Shown here in pieces: positions 53,070-63,809 of a DNA stretch of 64,000 nt. Position 1 is the stretch's first letter, and each line of letters begins with the position of its first letter. Source of the stretch: Prorocentrum cordatum (taxonomy: Eukaryota > Sar > Dinophyceae > Prorocentrales > Prorocentraceae); NCBI GenBank assembly GCA_963575745.1, contig CAUYUJ010015298.1, positions 89,290 through 153,289 on the forward strand. The letters are read 5' to 3'. The notes beneath the pieces are model-generated. The model had not been told where the DNA came from and did not search any database. It saw only the letters and a list, made by a program, of their open reading frames with translations. Both the position numbers and the translations under genes were made by a program.

Positions 53070-53530
53070 TCGAGGGTGAGAGGGCGGAAGGAGGAGCAGC
53101 AGAAGCAGGAAGACGACGACGACGACGACGACGACGACCAGGGCGAGGGTAGCATAAGATGGAGGGGGAAGTCAGTTGTGACGAGTGGGCGAGGGTGGGA
53201 GAAGCAGCAGAAGCAGGACGACGAGACGTCGACAAATACGAGCAGGAAGGCGGGAGGAGGAGGAGGAGGAGGAGGAGGAGGAGGAAGAGGAGGAGGAGGA
53301 GGAGGAGGAGGAGGAGGAGGAGAAACGGAGAAATAACACAAACCAGGAGGGGGGAAATGATAGCGACGACAAAGGGGGAGGTTGTAGGATGACGAAGAGG
53401 AGGACCACGACAACGACGAGGTCGCGATTCCGGGACGGTTGCATGAGCAGCAGAAGCAAGACAACGATTGCGACAACGTCGACGACAACGACGAGGGGAA
53501 AGGCGGGAGGAGGATAAGGAGGAGGAGGTG
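52570..53530 (+). repeat. (GGA)n and (ACG)n tracts
   Basis: GGA repeats at 52575-52720, 52985-53030 and 53255-53325, with ACG/GAC repeats at 53033-53070 and 53110-53140. All long frames here are low complexity. Confidence 0.85.
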
Positions 53531-53589
53531 GAAGAAAAAAAATAGCTTGGCGAAGGACCCGACCATATGCAGTTGTGAGCACCGTCGTT

Positions 53590-55125
53590 TTATAGGGCCA
53601 CGAAACGTCTGAGGAGCGTGCCAACATGTGTCCGGTGGGCGCATGCGAAAGCAGCCATTCGGGCCGTCGGTGGAATTCCTTATGGGGCCACGAAGCGTGT
53701 GAGAGGTGTGCCGAAATAGGTGCGGTGGGCGCATGCGAACGCAGCCATTAGGGCCTTCGGTGGAACTCCCTATGGTGCCGCGAAACGTGTGATGGGTGTG
53801 CCGAAATGGGTGTGGTGGGCGCATGCGAACGCAGCCACTGGCGTCTTCGGTGGAGCTTTCTGTGGGGCCACGAAACGTGTGAGGTGTGTGCCGGAATGGG
53901 CGTGGGTGACGCATGCGGGCGGTGGCACTGGGGCCTTCGGTGGAGCTCCCAATGGGGCCACGAAACGCGTGAGAGGTGTGCAGAAGTGTGTGTGCGTGAC
54001 GCATGCGGGCAGTGGCACTGGGGCCTTCGGTGGAGCTCCCAATGGGGCCACGAAACGTGTGAGAGGTGTGCCGACATGGGTGCGCGTGACGCATGCGGGC
54101 GGTGGCACTGGGGCCTTCGGTGGAGCTCCCAATGGGGCCACGAAACGTGTGAGGGGTGTGCCGAAATGGGCCCGCGTGACCATGCAGGCGGTGGCACTCG
54201 GGCCTTCGGTGGAGCTCCCAATGGGGCCCCGAAACGTGTGAGGGATGTGCCGAAATGGGTATGCGTGACGCATGCGGGAAGGGGTATTGGGACCTTCGGT
54301 GGAGCTCTCTATGGGGCCAGGAAACGTGTGAGGGGTGTGCCGAAATGGGTGTGCGTGACGCATGCAGGGGGTCGCACTGGGGCCTTCGGAGGAGCCCCCT
54401 ATGGGGCCACGAAACATGTGAGGGGTGTGCCGAAATGGGTGCGCGTGACACATGCGGGCGGTGGTACTGGGGCCTTCGGTGGAGCTCCCAATGAGGCCGC
54501 GAAACGTGTGAAGGGTGCGCCGAAATGAGCGTGGGTGACGCATGCGGGCGGTGGCACTGGGGCTTTCGGTGGAGCTCCGAAACGAGTGAAGGGTGTGCCG
54601 CAATGGGTGTGCGTGACGCATGCGGGCGGTGGCACTGGGGCCTTCGGTGGAACTCCCATTTGGGCCACGAAACGTGTGAGGGGTGTGCCTAAATGGGTGT
54701 ACGCATGCGGGAGGTGGCATTGGGGCCTTCGGTGCAGCTCTCTGTGGGGCCACGAAACGTGTGAGGGATGTGCCGAAATGGGTGCGCGTGACGCATGCGG
54801 GCGGTGGCACTGGGGCCTTCGGCGGAGCTCCGAAACGTGTGAGGGATGTGCCGAAATGGGTGTGCGTGACGCATGCGGGCGGTGGTACTGGGGCCCTTGG
54901 TGGAGCTCTCAATTGGGCCACGAAGCGTGTGAGGGGTGTGCCGAAGTGCGTGTGCGTGACGCATGCGGCCGTTGGCACTGGGGCCTTCGGTGGAGCTCCC
55001 TATGGGGCCACGAAACGTATGAGGGGTGTGCCGAAATGCGTGTGCGTGACGCATGCGGGTGGTAGTATTGGGGCCTTCGGTGGAGCTCCCTATGGGGCCA
55101 CGAAGCGTCTGAGGGGTGTGCCAAA
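53590..55125 (+). repeat. 90-bp satellite, about 17 copies
   Basis: Monomer of 90 bp, from CGAAACGTGTGAGGGGTGTG through GACGCATGCGGGCGGTGGCA to AATGGGGCCA. A few monomers are shortened to about 75 bp. Because 90 is a multiple of three and stops are rare, several frames on both strands remain open for hundreds of codons (e.g. minus 53770-54978). A repeated 30-residue reading such as ACGRWHWGLRWSSQWGHETC is a by-product unless expression is shown. Confidence 0.95.
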
Positions 55126-55130
55126 GTGAG

Positions 55131-57130
55131 GGGGGTGACGGGAGGCTTTTTGACTGCACTTAGCTCGTTGCAAGTAGCTTGAGCGGGGCGGCCGCAGGTC
55201 GGCTAGGCGGCAGACAGAGCCCGCCTAGCGGGCACTACAAAGGATCTCCGCTCCTGGTCCGTCCGCAAGCAAAAGCGATTCTTCGCCATTGGACCTGCAT
55301 GTTGGGCGGGGGAGGTATTGGCACCGAAGGGGAGGGAGGGGGAATATATGAGGAAGAGAAGGGATCGGTGCCGTGCGAGAGTCACTAAGCGCGCCAGCTA
55401 GGCGTTGCCCTATGCGGGCAGCGCTGAAAGACCGAAGAGCAGCACAGCTGGCCTCAGGAACGGCCACCTGGGAGCATGGCTTAGCCATGGATATGAGCGG
55501 GATGAGTAGGAAGAGAGCCAAAATGGCAGTGCCGCGCTGTAGGGCGGCAGTGTCGGAGCGGACCAGGAGGGAGAGGCTGGCATTGCCGCCTAGAGACCTA
55601 GGAAGCCCCATCGGAAACGCACGTGACCGGTAAGGGGGGCAGGTAAGAGAATGCCTGTGCTGTACTTGGCTTCTTAGTGTTAGCGGGATTCGCCGACACG
55701 TGGTAAGAGGAGGAGGGAGGAACTCTAGGGGGGGTGAAGGAGTATCTTGCACAGCCAAGAAGCACTAAGGCGAGGTAGCTGTCCGCAGCAGGTGCGCACC
55801 TCTGACGGGCAGCATTAGCCGAGAGATACTCGGCAGGAGGGAGGGGGGGTTCCCCGGAGGATGCTCTGCCAAGGAGCTGCCGTGAGCGGAAAAGGCCATT
55901 TGCGCCGAAGACGGCCGCATGGAGACCAGCTATATGCCAAGACGGTGCAACGTATGACATAACATTGCATTGAAAAATGCGTTGCTAGCATTGTCTGGCC
56001 GGCCGTGCCGAGGAAGAGGGAGGAATCGAGTAAACTGTCATGGCATTGTCTGTAGGACCACTCTGCGGAAGATGACTGGTAGCGCCTGCGGCTTCGCCGA
56101 GACCTGCAAACTTGAGGCGGAGTGCCGCTGAGACAAGTGCGTGACAGGTGCATGCGCACTGCGCCGAGTCGGAAGCCACAGGGCTGCTGAAAGCTGTCTA
56201 CGGTCGCTGTCCAAAAATCCTGACGCCGAATGTGGTGTGGTCCCTCGGCCTGGTGTGCGAATGACCCTGGACATGGAGCGTACTGCACGGCACGTAATAC
56301 GTAATGCGCGAGGAAAGGACCAGGAGGAGGGAGTGCCAAGGGGCAAAAAAGAGGATCGAGGAGATGCACTGAGTGGGCTTTCAGTGTCAACCGTCAACGT
56401 ATATCGGCTTGTGCGCGTAAAGCGGCTGAGCCACGCAGTGCAAGTCGTAAGAGTGCTGCGACCTAGCATCGAGCATTGGCTTGGCCTTACCAGAGGCCTT
56501 CGCGCTCTGGGCGGCCTCGGCCGAGCGTCCTAGCACTGTTGCGAGCTGTGCTGTTCCCGGCGGCCCTCGCTGTCGGGCGGACGCAAATGCAAAGTGTGGC
56601 ATGCCGCTCAATGGCAAAAGCGCTTATAGGACGATGACCGTACCCTAGATCCAAAACTGGACATGTGATGCCGATAAGGCAGGCGGCGAGAGGCGCTCGA
56701 GCGTGAGCAGAGAGCAAAGAGCAGAGAGCTGTGCATGGGATGCACATGCCTGTGCCGTGTTTGTGTGACGCTTGTCCATGCGAGTACCTGGCCATTTAAG
56801 GGTGAAACACGGGACGAACCAAGGCGGAGGAGGAGGATGGACAGGTGAACGAATATGGTAGACAAAAGCGCAAATACAGGTGCACAGGAGGAAAGAAGGG
56901 AGAGAGAGGCACGGCGTGAGCACGGCGTCATCGCATCGCGCCGACCCTGACGGGCAAGCGACCCAGCGGTAGCCGGCTTTTGGGCCAGAATACTAAAGCC
57001 GCCTCGAGCGGAGAGCCCTCAGGGCTGGGTGCACGAGGCCGTGAGACTCGAGGGGCGCCGATGCTAGCTCTTGTTCGCTGCGGCCGGCTGCCTCGGGCCG
57101 GTGGGCTAAGTGCTTACGCGGGCGCAGTGT
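55131..57130. other. Two kilobases without a supported gene
   Basis: Mixed DNA. The longest frame is a minus-strand one of 191 codons (55815-56390) with no motif. No repeat is obvious. Confidence 0.3.
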
Positions 57131-57138
57131 GAGACGAC

Positions 57139-57987
57139 TCACGTCTGTGCTGCCTCTGAGTCTTCAGCATCAGAGGACGGAGGCAGATCCCAATAGGGGC
57201 GCCCCAGAGGCAACGAAGGAGCGGTTGCGGTAGCCATCCGTGCGGCAGCCGCCGCGTCCAGTGCCGCTCGCGCAGGAGTGCTAGTGAAAAAAGGCCGGGG
57301 ACTGCCAGGTCGTGGCGGTCTCAGAGCCGTGGGGCACGGCTGTGGCGCCCCGGACATTGAGACCGCCTGCGCCCTCGGAGAGGCTGCTGAAAACCTGTGC
57401 GTGGCTGAGGGCTGCGTGGAGGCCCTAGGCTGCTGCACGGTCGCCGGCGTATGCACTGGCACTGCTGGCGTATGTACCGGCACAGGTACTGGCACTGGTA
57501 ATGGCTGAGGCACTGCTGGCGTATGTACTGGCACTGCTGGAGCTGGGACTGCTGGCGTATGTACTGGCACTGCTGGCATTGGGATTGCTGACATTTGTAC
57601 TGGCACTGCTGGCATATGCACTGCTGGCGTATGTACTGGCACTGCTGGCGAATGCGGAATTGGCACTGCTGGTATTGGTACTGGCTCAGGTACTGGCACA
57701 GGTACTGGCACTGGTACTGGCTCAGGTACTGGCGCTGGTACTGGTGAGGCGGCGCGCGCTACGGGGGCAGGCTGCGGTGCCCGCTCGGCTGCGGCCGTGG
57801 ACAGAAGAGCCGCATGAAGCGCGCCTCCCAGCCGGGAGCTGCACGAGCCGCGATGCGCCAGCGCGTCGAAGGCCCGCAGCAGGCCCTGCACCGCTCGCGC
57901 GTCGGCGCGGCGGTACTGCTCACGCCGGGCCGCGGCACTGCGGGGGGGCCTGCGACGGGGCCGGGCCGCCCGCTCGGGGGAATCCAT
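57139..57987 (-). CDS. Hypothetical Pro/Val-rich repeat protein with basic N-terminus
   Basis: 282 aa from the ATG at 57987; the frame is open upstream to 58188 but that part is low complexity. Residues about 8-60 are basic and helical (RSAAARREQYRRADARAVQG, then LLRAFDALAHRGS). I remember similar RRxQR...Q.LLRA...HRG segments in predicted dinoflagellate proteins, without known function. Residues about 75-175 consist of short Pro/Val units of the type VPVHTPAVP and PVPVPEPVP. The C-terminus is Ala/Pro-rich and ends SSDAEDSEAAQT. On the DNA the middle part is a degenerate 18-bp-type repeat (ACTGCTGGCGTATGTACTGG). It could be a real protein or an ORF opened by the minisatellite. Confidence 0.35.
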   Translation of the reverse strand: MDSPERAARPRRRPPRSAAARREQYRRADARAVQGLLRAFDALAHRGSCSSRLGGALHAALLSTAAAERAPQPAPVARAASPVPAPVPEPVPVPVPVPVPEPVPIPAVPIPHSPAVPVHTPAVHMPAVPVQMSAIPMPAVPVHTPAVPAPAVPVHTPAVPQPLPVPVPVPVHTPAVPVHTPATVQQPRASTQPSATHRFSAASPRAQAVSMSGAPQPCPTALRPPRPGSPRPFFTSTPARAALDAAAAARMATATAPSLPLGRPYWDLPPSSDAEDSEAAQT

Positions 57988-58194
57988 GGCGCGCCCGCTG
58001 CGAGGGGCAGGGGGGGGAAAGGAGGAAGCGGCGCGGGGGGGCGCCCGTGGCGCTGGCTGGCAGAGCAGATGCTCGGGCCAGCTAGCGCTGGTGACGGGAG
58101 GAGGGAGGAGGGGGGAGGAGGAAGGAAGCAGAACGCGGGGACCGTCTCTCAAAACGATGACCCAACACCACAGGATGGTTGGGAACAATAGGAA

Positions 58195-58392
58195 CGAAGA
58201 GAAGGAGGAGGAGCAGGAGGAGGAGGAGGGGGAGGAGGAGGAGGAGGAGGAGGAGGAGGAGGAGGAGGAGAAGGAGGTGGAGGAGGAGGAGGTGGAGAAG
58301 GAGGACGACGATGGCGACGTTGAAGGTACTCATGCCTGAAGGACAAGGAGGAGGAAGACGACGAAGGCGAGGGTGGGCAGAAGAGGAGGAAA

Positions 58393-58428
<36 letters not shown>

Positions 58429-58540
58429 TCGAAGGTGACAAGGTTTGGGGACGTGAGGAGCAGCAGGAGCACGACGACGAGTGGGAGGGCGGGAGGAGGA
58501 GAAGAGGAGGAAGAGGAAGAGGAGGAGGAGGACAAGCTAG
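58195..58540 (+). repeat. (GGA)n and (ACG)n tracts
   Basis: GGA repeats (58205-58300) and an ACG run (58395-58425), followed by further GGA. Confidence 0.85.
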
Positions 58541-58708
58541 GTGCGCTCGCGTCATATCTGACGTCCTACCCCTCCCTCCCATCCCTTACCATGGCGCTGA
58601 TTTTCTCTATCCGCGGACGCGTGTCGTAGCGGACCTGTGGCTCCGCGCGCGCGTGCGTAGTGGGTGGTGGTGCGCGTGCGTGCGTGCGTGCGTGTGTGCG
58701 TGGTTGTG

Positions 58709-58900
58709 GTGGTGCTGGTGCTGGTGCTGGTGCTGGTGCTGGTGCTGGTGCTGGTGCTGGTGCTGGTGCTGGTGCTGGTGCTGGTGCTGGTGCTGGTGCT
58801 GGTGCTGGTGCTGGTGCTGGTGCTGGTGCTGGTGCTGGTGCTGGTGCTGGTGCTGGTGCTGGTGCTGGTGCTGGTGCTGGTGTTGGTGCTGGTGCTGGTG
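58709..58900 (+). repeat. (GGTGCT)n hexanucleotide array
   Basis: About 32 nearly perfect GGTGCT units running into the assembly gap. Confidence 0.95.
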
Positions 58901-59000
58901 NNNNNNNNNNNNNNNNNNNNNNNNNNNNNNNNNNNNNNNNNNNNNNNNNNNNNNNNNNNNNNNNNNNNNNNNNNNNNNNNNNNNNNNNNNNNNNNNNNNN
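58901..59000. other. Assembly gap (100 N)
   Basis: Exactly 100 N between two different hexanucleotide arrays, so the true length is unknown. Confidence 0.99.
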
Positions 59001-59131
59001 CGTGTGCGTGTGCGTGTGCGTGTGCGTGTGCGTGTGCGTGTGCGTGTGCGTGTGCGTGTGCGTGTGCGTGTGCGTGTGAGTGTGCGTGTGCGTGTGCGTG
59101 TGCGTGTGCGTGTGCGTGTGCGTGTGCGTGT

Positions 59132-59164
<33 letters not shown>

Positions 59165-59390
59165 CGTGTGCGTGTGCGTGTGCGTGTGCGTGTGCGTGTG
59201 CGTGTGCGTGTGCGTGTGCGTGTGCGTGTGCGTGTGCGTGTGGTGCGGTGTGCGTGTGGTGCGCTGGTGCGCGTGTGCGCGTGCGCGTGTGCGCGTGTGC
59301 GCGTGTGCGCGTGTGCGCGTGTGCGCGTGTGCGCGTGTGCGCGTGTGCGCGTGTGCGCGTGTGCGCGTGTGCGCGTGTGCTGTGGCATGG
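59001..59390 (+). repeat. (GTGTGC)n then (GTGCGC)n arrays
   Basis: About 40 GTGTGC units (59001-59240), then GTGTGCGC units to about 59378. An alternating purine-pyrimidine tract with very high Z-DNA potential. Confidence 0.95.
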
Positions 59391-59397
59391 CACGGGA

Positions 59398-59590
59398 AAT
59401 GACGCCAGCGCTGCAGCGGGAGCACCAGTCGGAACGGGCGGAAGCGCGGAAATGAGGCCAGCGTTGCAGCGGGAGCACGATTCGGAACGAGCGGAAGCAC
59501 GGAAATGAGGCCAGCGCTGCAGCGGGAGCACGATTTGGAACGAGCGGGGCCCGAAAATGAGGCCGGCGCCTCAGCGAGAGCAGCATTTTG
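59398..59590 (+). repeat. 53-bp tandem repeat, about 3.5 copies
   Basis: Units start at AATGASGCC: 59398, 59451, 59504 and 59556 (spacing 53, 53, 52). The core reads GCTGCAGCGGGAGCACGA. Confidence 0.9.
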
Positions 59591-59714
59591 AAAAAAGAAA
59601 ATGCATGCGAAAACCCAACTCCCGGGAATCCTGTGTAAAAAGCAGGACGCGGGGGGGGGTCGGCTACTCCCAGCACGCCATCAGGGGAAGAGGGAGAGTA
59701 GTATTCATATTGAG

Positions 59715-59772
59715 TACTTGTGGAGGAGGAGGAGGAGGAGGAGGAGGAGGAGGAGGAGGAGGAGGAGGGGCC
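59715..59772 (+). repeat. (GGA)n purine tract
   Basis: About 17 GGA units. Confidence 0.9.
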
Positions 59773-60048
59773 ATGGGCCGCGAGGCCACGGCAGCGCGCC
59801 TGGCGACGCACTACCGTGGCCTCGCCGCCATGCTGAGGGCGCGAGTGCACCTGGATCCCCTAGTACGCGCAGGTGCGGGCCGTACTCAACGTCTCCGAGG
59901 CGGTCCCCAGCAGTTGGGCAGCACACGTGCAGTCAATGCTGCAGCAATGAAACCTCAGCCTGCCGCGCACCGCGGGGCAATGCAGCAAATCGCGACGCCG
60001 ACGCCTGCTGCTGGAGTTCCGGAGCCGCCTGCACCGCCGCCTCTATGA
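59773..60048 (+). other. Hypothetical ORF after the GGA tract
   Basis: An ATG at 59773 opens MGREATAARLATHYRGLAAM, a helical sequence. The alternative frame from about 59862 reads AQVRAVLNVSEAVPSSWAAH, a better continuation, so a frame change (or an AG|G splice) near 59868 is possible. No family is recognised. Confidence 0.25.
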
Positions 60049-60590
60049 GCGGCATGAGCTCCCATGGCATGAGCTCCCATGGCCGAGGAGAGCCTCGGCA
60101 CGCCGGAGGCCAGGGCCGCGTGGTTGCTGGGCGGCGCGCCGCCAGAGCAGGCCCGCAGGCGGCAGCGGCGGCGGCGTGGCTGCGGCAGCGCTGCGAGGAG
60201 GCCTCGCCCGCCCTCCGTGTCGGCGCCAGCGCGCCTGGCTGCCGCGTGCCCGGCCGCGCTGCCCCCGGGCCCTGGTCCCTCGGGATCAGGGGCCCTCCCA
60301 GGCCCGACCGGCGGCGTTTCTGACGAGGGCCTCCGGTGGGCCGACCCCCTGCGGGGCGCGGCGCGCCATGGCAGGCGGTCCGGCATGGCTGCCCTGCCCG
60401 CGCAGCTGCGCTTCGGCCATGGAGGGGGCTCCGCCGGGCGGCCAGCGGCTCCCGGGCCGACTCGGCCGCGTCGGCGACGCTCAGGCCCCCTGACCCGTGT
60501 GGCTCGGGCGGGGGCGGACGCGCGGGCGAGACCGCGCGGCCGAAAGCTGCGGAAAGGTACAGGTACAGGAGGGGGGAGGACGAGAGGAAG
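60049..60590. other. GC-rich DNA without a supported gene
   Basis: Very GC-rich, with frames open on both strands through lack of stops. No motif. Confidence 0.35.
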
Positions 60591-61165
60591 AAGAGGAAAC
60601 GGGGTGAGGAGGAAGAAGAGGAGGAGGAGGAGGAGGAGGAGGAGGAGAAGAAGAAGAAAGGGGGCCACGAGGAGGAGGAGCAGGAGGAGGAGGAGGACTC
60701 CGGCGATGGCCGCGACGAGGAAGATGGCGGGACGAGCATCAGCAGCAAGAGCGGCGGCGGCAGAGGGTGTCCTTGCGGACGGCGCGCTCCCGGCGGGAGG
60801 GCCTTCCCCGCGGATCCCCAGGATAATCCGACGTGCCAGCCCTCGCACGCCAACGCCGACGCGTACGACAACCAGGCAAGCGGCCCTGGCGGGCTGGCGG
60901 CGACGTCGCTCACGGCGACGATCGCGACGACGAGAAGCAGGTCGAAGAGGATGGGAGGGTAAGGGGCGAGGAGGAGGAGGATGCGGAGGAGGAGGAGGAG
61001 GAGGAGGAGGAGGAGGAGGAGGAGCGAGAGGAAGAGGGCTCGAGGAGGGCGCTTTCGACGACGATCACGACGACCAGGAGCAGGTCGAGGAAGAGGGGGG
61101 AAGGAGCGAGGAGGAGGAGGAGGAGCGAGAGGAAGAGGCCTCGAGGAGGGCTCGAGGAGGTGACG
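60591..61165 (+). repeat. (GGA)n tracts with an internal duplication
   Basis: GGA repeats at 60605-60710 and 60965-61025. A roughly 125-bp segment with GAGCAGGTCGAGGAAG-like sequence occurs twice (about 60915-61045 and 61055-61165). Confidence 0.7.
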
Positions 61166-61424
61166 GGAGAGGGCGGGGGGGCAGCAGCAGCAGCAGCACC
61201 ACCACCACCACCGACGCCTGGCGAGAACTGGGCACAGGCTCCCGCGGCGAGATCGCGGAGCCATTCCCCCTTCGCCGCCGCTTTTTTCGGGGAGGCGACC
61301 ATCAAGTTGAGGTTCGCGGCTTCTTGTTCTTGTTTGAAGCTCCAGGGGGGGAGAGGCGCCCTTGGTCACGGCAGGATTATTTCCAGAATTATGGCCAGAG
61401 CGTGCATCTGGATACATCGGCGCG
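61166..61424. other. Unassigned GC-rich DNA
   Basis: No gene is supported. Confidence 0.3.
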
Positions 61425-61519
61425 TCACCTCCTCCTCCTCCTCCTCCTCCTTCTCCTCCTTCTCCTCCTCCTTCTCCTCCTCCTCCTCCTCCTCCTCCTC
61501 CTCCTCCTCCTCCTCCAGT
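61425..61519 (+). repeat. (TCC)n pyrimidine tract
   Basis: Ends CCTCCTCCAG, directly before composite repeat C. Confidence 0.9.
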
Positions 61520-62130
61520 CCTTTTCCTTAGAAACAATTTCTTTCTCCCTGTCGCACCCCGAGGCCAGTTTTTAGGGCGGGCTGGGCGATTCGCCTGAGA
61601 CGTCCTCACCATTTATGATTCAAGTTTGCAAACTGGCAATAGCTTCACAGATGGAGGGCGGGTCGTTTTCAAAATGTGGCTCTCCCCTTAGCGCGGCGCG
61701 TATTCGTTTTGAACGGTTGCAAGCGTTTCACGGATTGAGCGGATTGAGGGCGGTTCCTTCCCAAAATTTGGCTCTCGCTCTCGCGCGGCGTACATTCGTG
61801 TTTTTTTCCATCGCAAGAGATTCACGGATTGAGGGCGGTTCCTTTTCAAAATGCGGTTATCGCTTTAGCGCGGCGCACATTCGTTTTAAACATTGAAAGA
61901 GCTTCACGGAGTGAGGGTGGGCCGTTTTCAAACAATGGTTCTCGCCCTCGCGCGTCGTACATCCTTTTTATTTAAAAAAAGGTGTAAGAGCTTCACGGAT
62001 TGAGGGCGGTTCCTTCTTCAAAATGTGGTTCTCGCTTTAGCGCGGCGCACATTCGCTTTGAACATTTGCAAGAGCTTCACGGATTGAGGGCGGGTCGTTT
62101 TCAAAAGGTGGCTCTCGCCGGCAGCACAGC
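61520..62130 (+). repeat. Composite dispersed repeat, copy C
   Basis: Left end TTTCTCCCTGTCGCACC as in copy A, then about six satellite monomers (spacing 80-90 bp) starting near 61643, 61727, 61815, 61901, 61993 and 62075. Each has TTCACGGATTGAGGGCGG, TTTTCAAAATGTGG and GCGCGGCGCACATTCG boxes. The right part of the composite repeat is missing. Confidence 0.8.
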
Positions 62131-62480
62131 TCGAGCACGGCTGACGGTACACGTATGCACGAACATATCGATATTGCAAGGTTCATGCCCCAGCGGCTCA
62201 ACACCCGACGTCTGCAGTAACGACCGAGCTTGATCAAAGACGCGACCCGTGCTGAGTGATCCCAAACCAAGCCAATCGTCTTTGAGTTCCGGGGTGCCTG
62301 CCAGCGAGAAGCCCGTCCAAACGTTCTGCAGGTGCTCTTGCTATTGCTGGGCCGATCCGGGCGCTTCTTCCTATACCTCGCATACACCATATGGGCGACG
62401 CAGAAAAACTTGTTCGTCTCCACCGACATTGGCACGTAAGCCGCCCGCGTAAAGCCGCGCGTGAGCGCCTTCGTCTCCAC
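62131..62480 (-). other. Hypothetical ORF
   Basis: A minus-strand frame starting at 62480 (METKALTRGFTRAAYVPMSV, then ETNKFFCVAHMVYARYRKKR) looks protein-like for about 115 codons before it enters the satellite of copy C. No family is recognised. Confidence 0.25.
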
Positions 62481-63185
62481 TGAAGCGTGCCGCGCTGGCG
62501 GCCGTGTAAGCCACCGCGTAGGGTCGCCATGCTATCTCTCGTAGGACCCCTCTCCTTTCGTCGCCCACATGGTACCGGCTTGTACCTGAAACAGTTGCAC
62601 GCGACGCTTCCATCAGAGCAAGGCAGAGCCACACCCCGATGGTCACAGTCAGGCACTGTTGGTCTCCGTATGATTACCGATGTGTCTTAGTGCACACGCA
62701 CACACACACGCACACCGTTAGAAGGCCAAGTGGCCCCCGACGCTCTCGATAATTGACCGCGCTGCCAATACTGATCCATCCACCTCCAAGCGTGAAGAGC
62801 CTTGCCTGGGAGTCGACATCTCGGGCTGGTCCAGGTCACAGGCTGGCCAGAGAGGCAGCCACCTTACGTCAAGCACCCACATGTTATGATACATCGCAGT
62901 GGACCGGAAAAAAGATGAGGAGGGCGAGTGCGAAGAGGAAGAAGAGGATCAACAGGAAGAGGAGGAGGAAGAATTGAACGAGGGGGGAAGGAGGTGAAAA
63001 GGGCAGGAGACGGGGATGAGAAGTGGGGAGGAGACCGCCAGGTGTTCTTCAACATGGAGCAGGACCACACCGGATTCCAGCCCCTCCTGAAGGGCATCGT
63101 GCCGCACTCTGCCTCCCCCCCCCTCTGCTCCTCCGTGTCGCGGGGCCCCCGGGCTGAATTGTCCTGGAGCCCGGAGAAGGGCTTG
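62481..63185. other. Unassigned DNA
   Basis: Includes a short CACACG run (62695-62718) and a purine-rich stretch (62905-63000). No gene is supported. Confidence 0.3.
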
Positions 63186-63435
63186 CCTCAGAGCCCCGAA
63201 TCATCAGGGGTAATTCGGGTCAGGGCTAACTCGGGTTCGCTTTGCGGGATTCCGAACCCGAGTTACCCCGGGCCCGAGTTACCCCGGATAACTCGAGCGT
63301 CCAGAGCCCCAAATCATCAGGGGTAACTCGGGTCAGGGCTAACTCGGGTTCGTTTTTCGGGAATACAAACCCGAGTTACCCCGGACCCGAGTTACCCCAG
63401 ACCCGAGTTACCCCGGATAACTCGGGCGCCCAATT
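63186..63435. repeat. Two tandem units of about 120 bp, each an inverted repeat
   Basis: Two direct copies (about 63188-63302 and 63302-63433). Each holds TAACTCGGGTTCG followed by its complement (CGAACCCGAGTTA or close to it), and several CCCGAGTTACCCC units. Each copy can fold into a hairpin. Confidence 0.85.
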
Positions 63436-63809
63436 GCCCGGTGACGAGATCATCCCATCTTTATTCTCCGACGTGACGACTTCTCATGGCGTGGGCCTCT
63501 GGGGCTCTCGACCCATGCTCTGGGGCCGGGTGTTTGTCCTGGGTCGCCGCCCGACGGCCACAGGGCCCAGAGACGGCCTTCGGGCGCCAGGATCACGAAA
63601 TCCCGACGCCCCACCATCACCAGACCTTCAACAGGAGGTCACCTGGCTTGTCGACCCTTTCCAGGTTGCGCGTTTTCTGCAATGTTGCATTTGTTTTCTT
63701 TGCCTCGGATCACCAGAACGGCCCGTGGAGCCCAACAATTGCACAACCAACAAATCGCTCAGCATTTGCGGTCGGGAACTGTTGCTTAGCGCTCGGCCAC
63801 GCGCAGAGG
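63436..63809. other. Unassigned DNA
   Basis: An open + frame runs through it (63242-63880) but shows no motif. Confidence 0.3.

Noticed and set aside
55514-55526. A 13-bp match to the leader core on the minus strand (GCCATTTTGGCTC)
   Set aside because: The bases on both sides do not match the leader, and there is no retroelement, pyrimidine-AG junction or duplication next to it. Probably chance, or at best a very old trace.
58179-59850. ORFs bridging the N gap
   Set aside because: They consist of hexanucleotide repeats and unknown bases.
60079-61575. A 498-codon + frame and a 559-codon - frame in GC-rich and GGA DNA
   Set aside because: Both strands are open at once, there is no domain, and composition explains the lack of stops.
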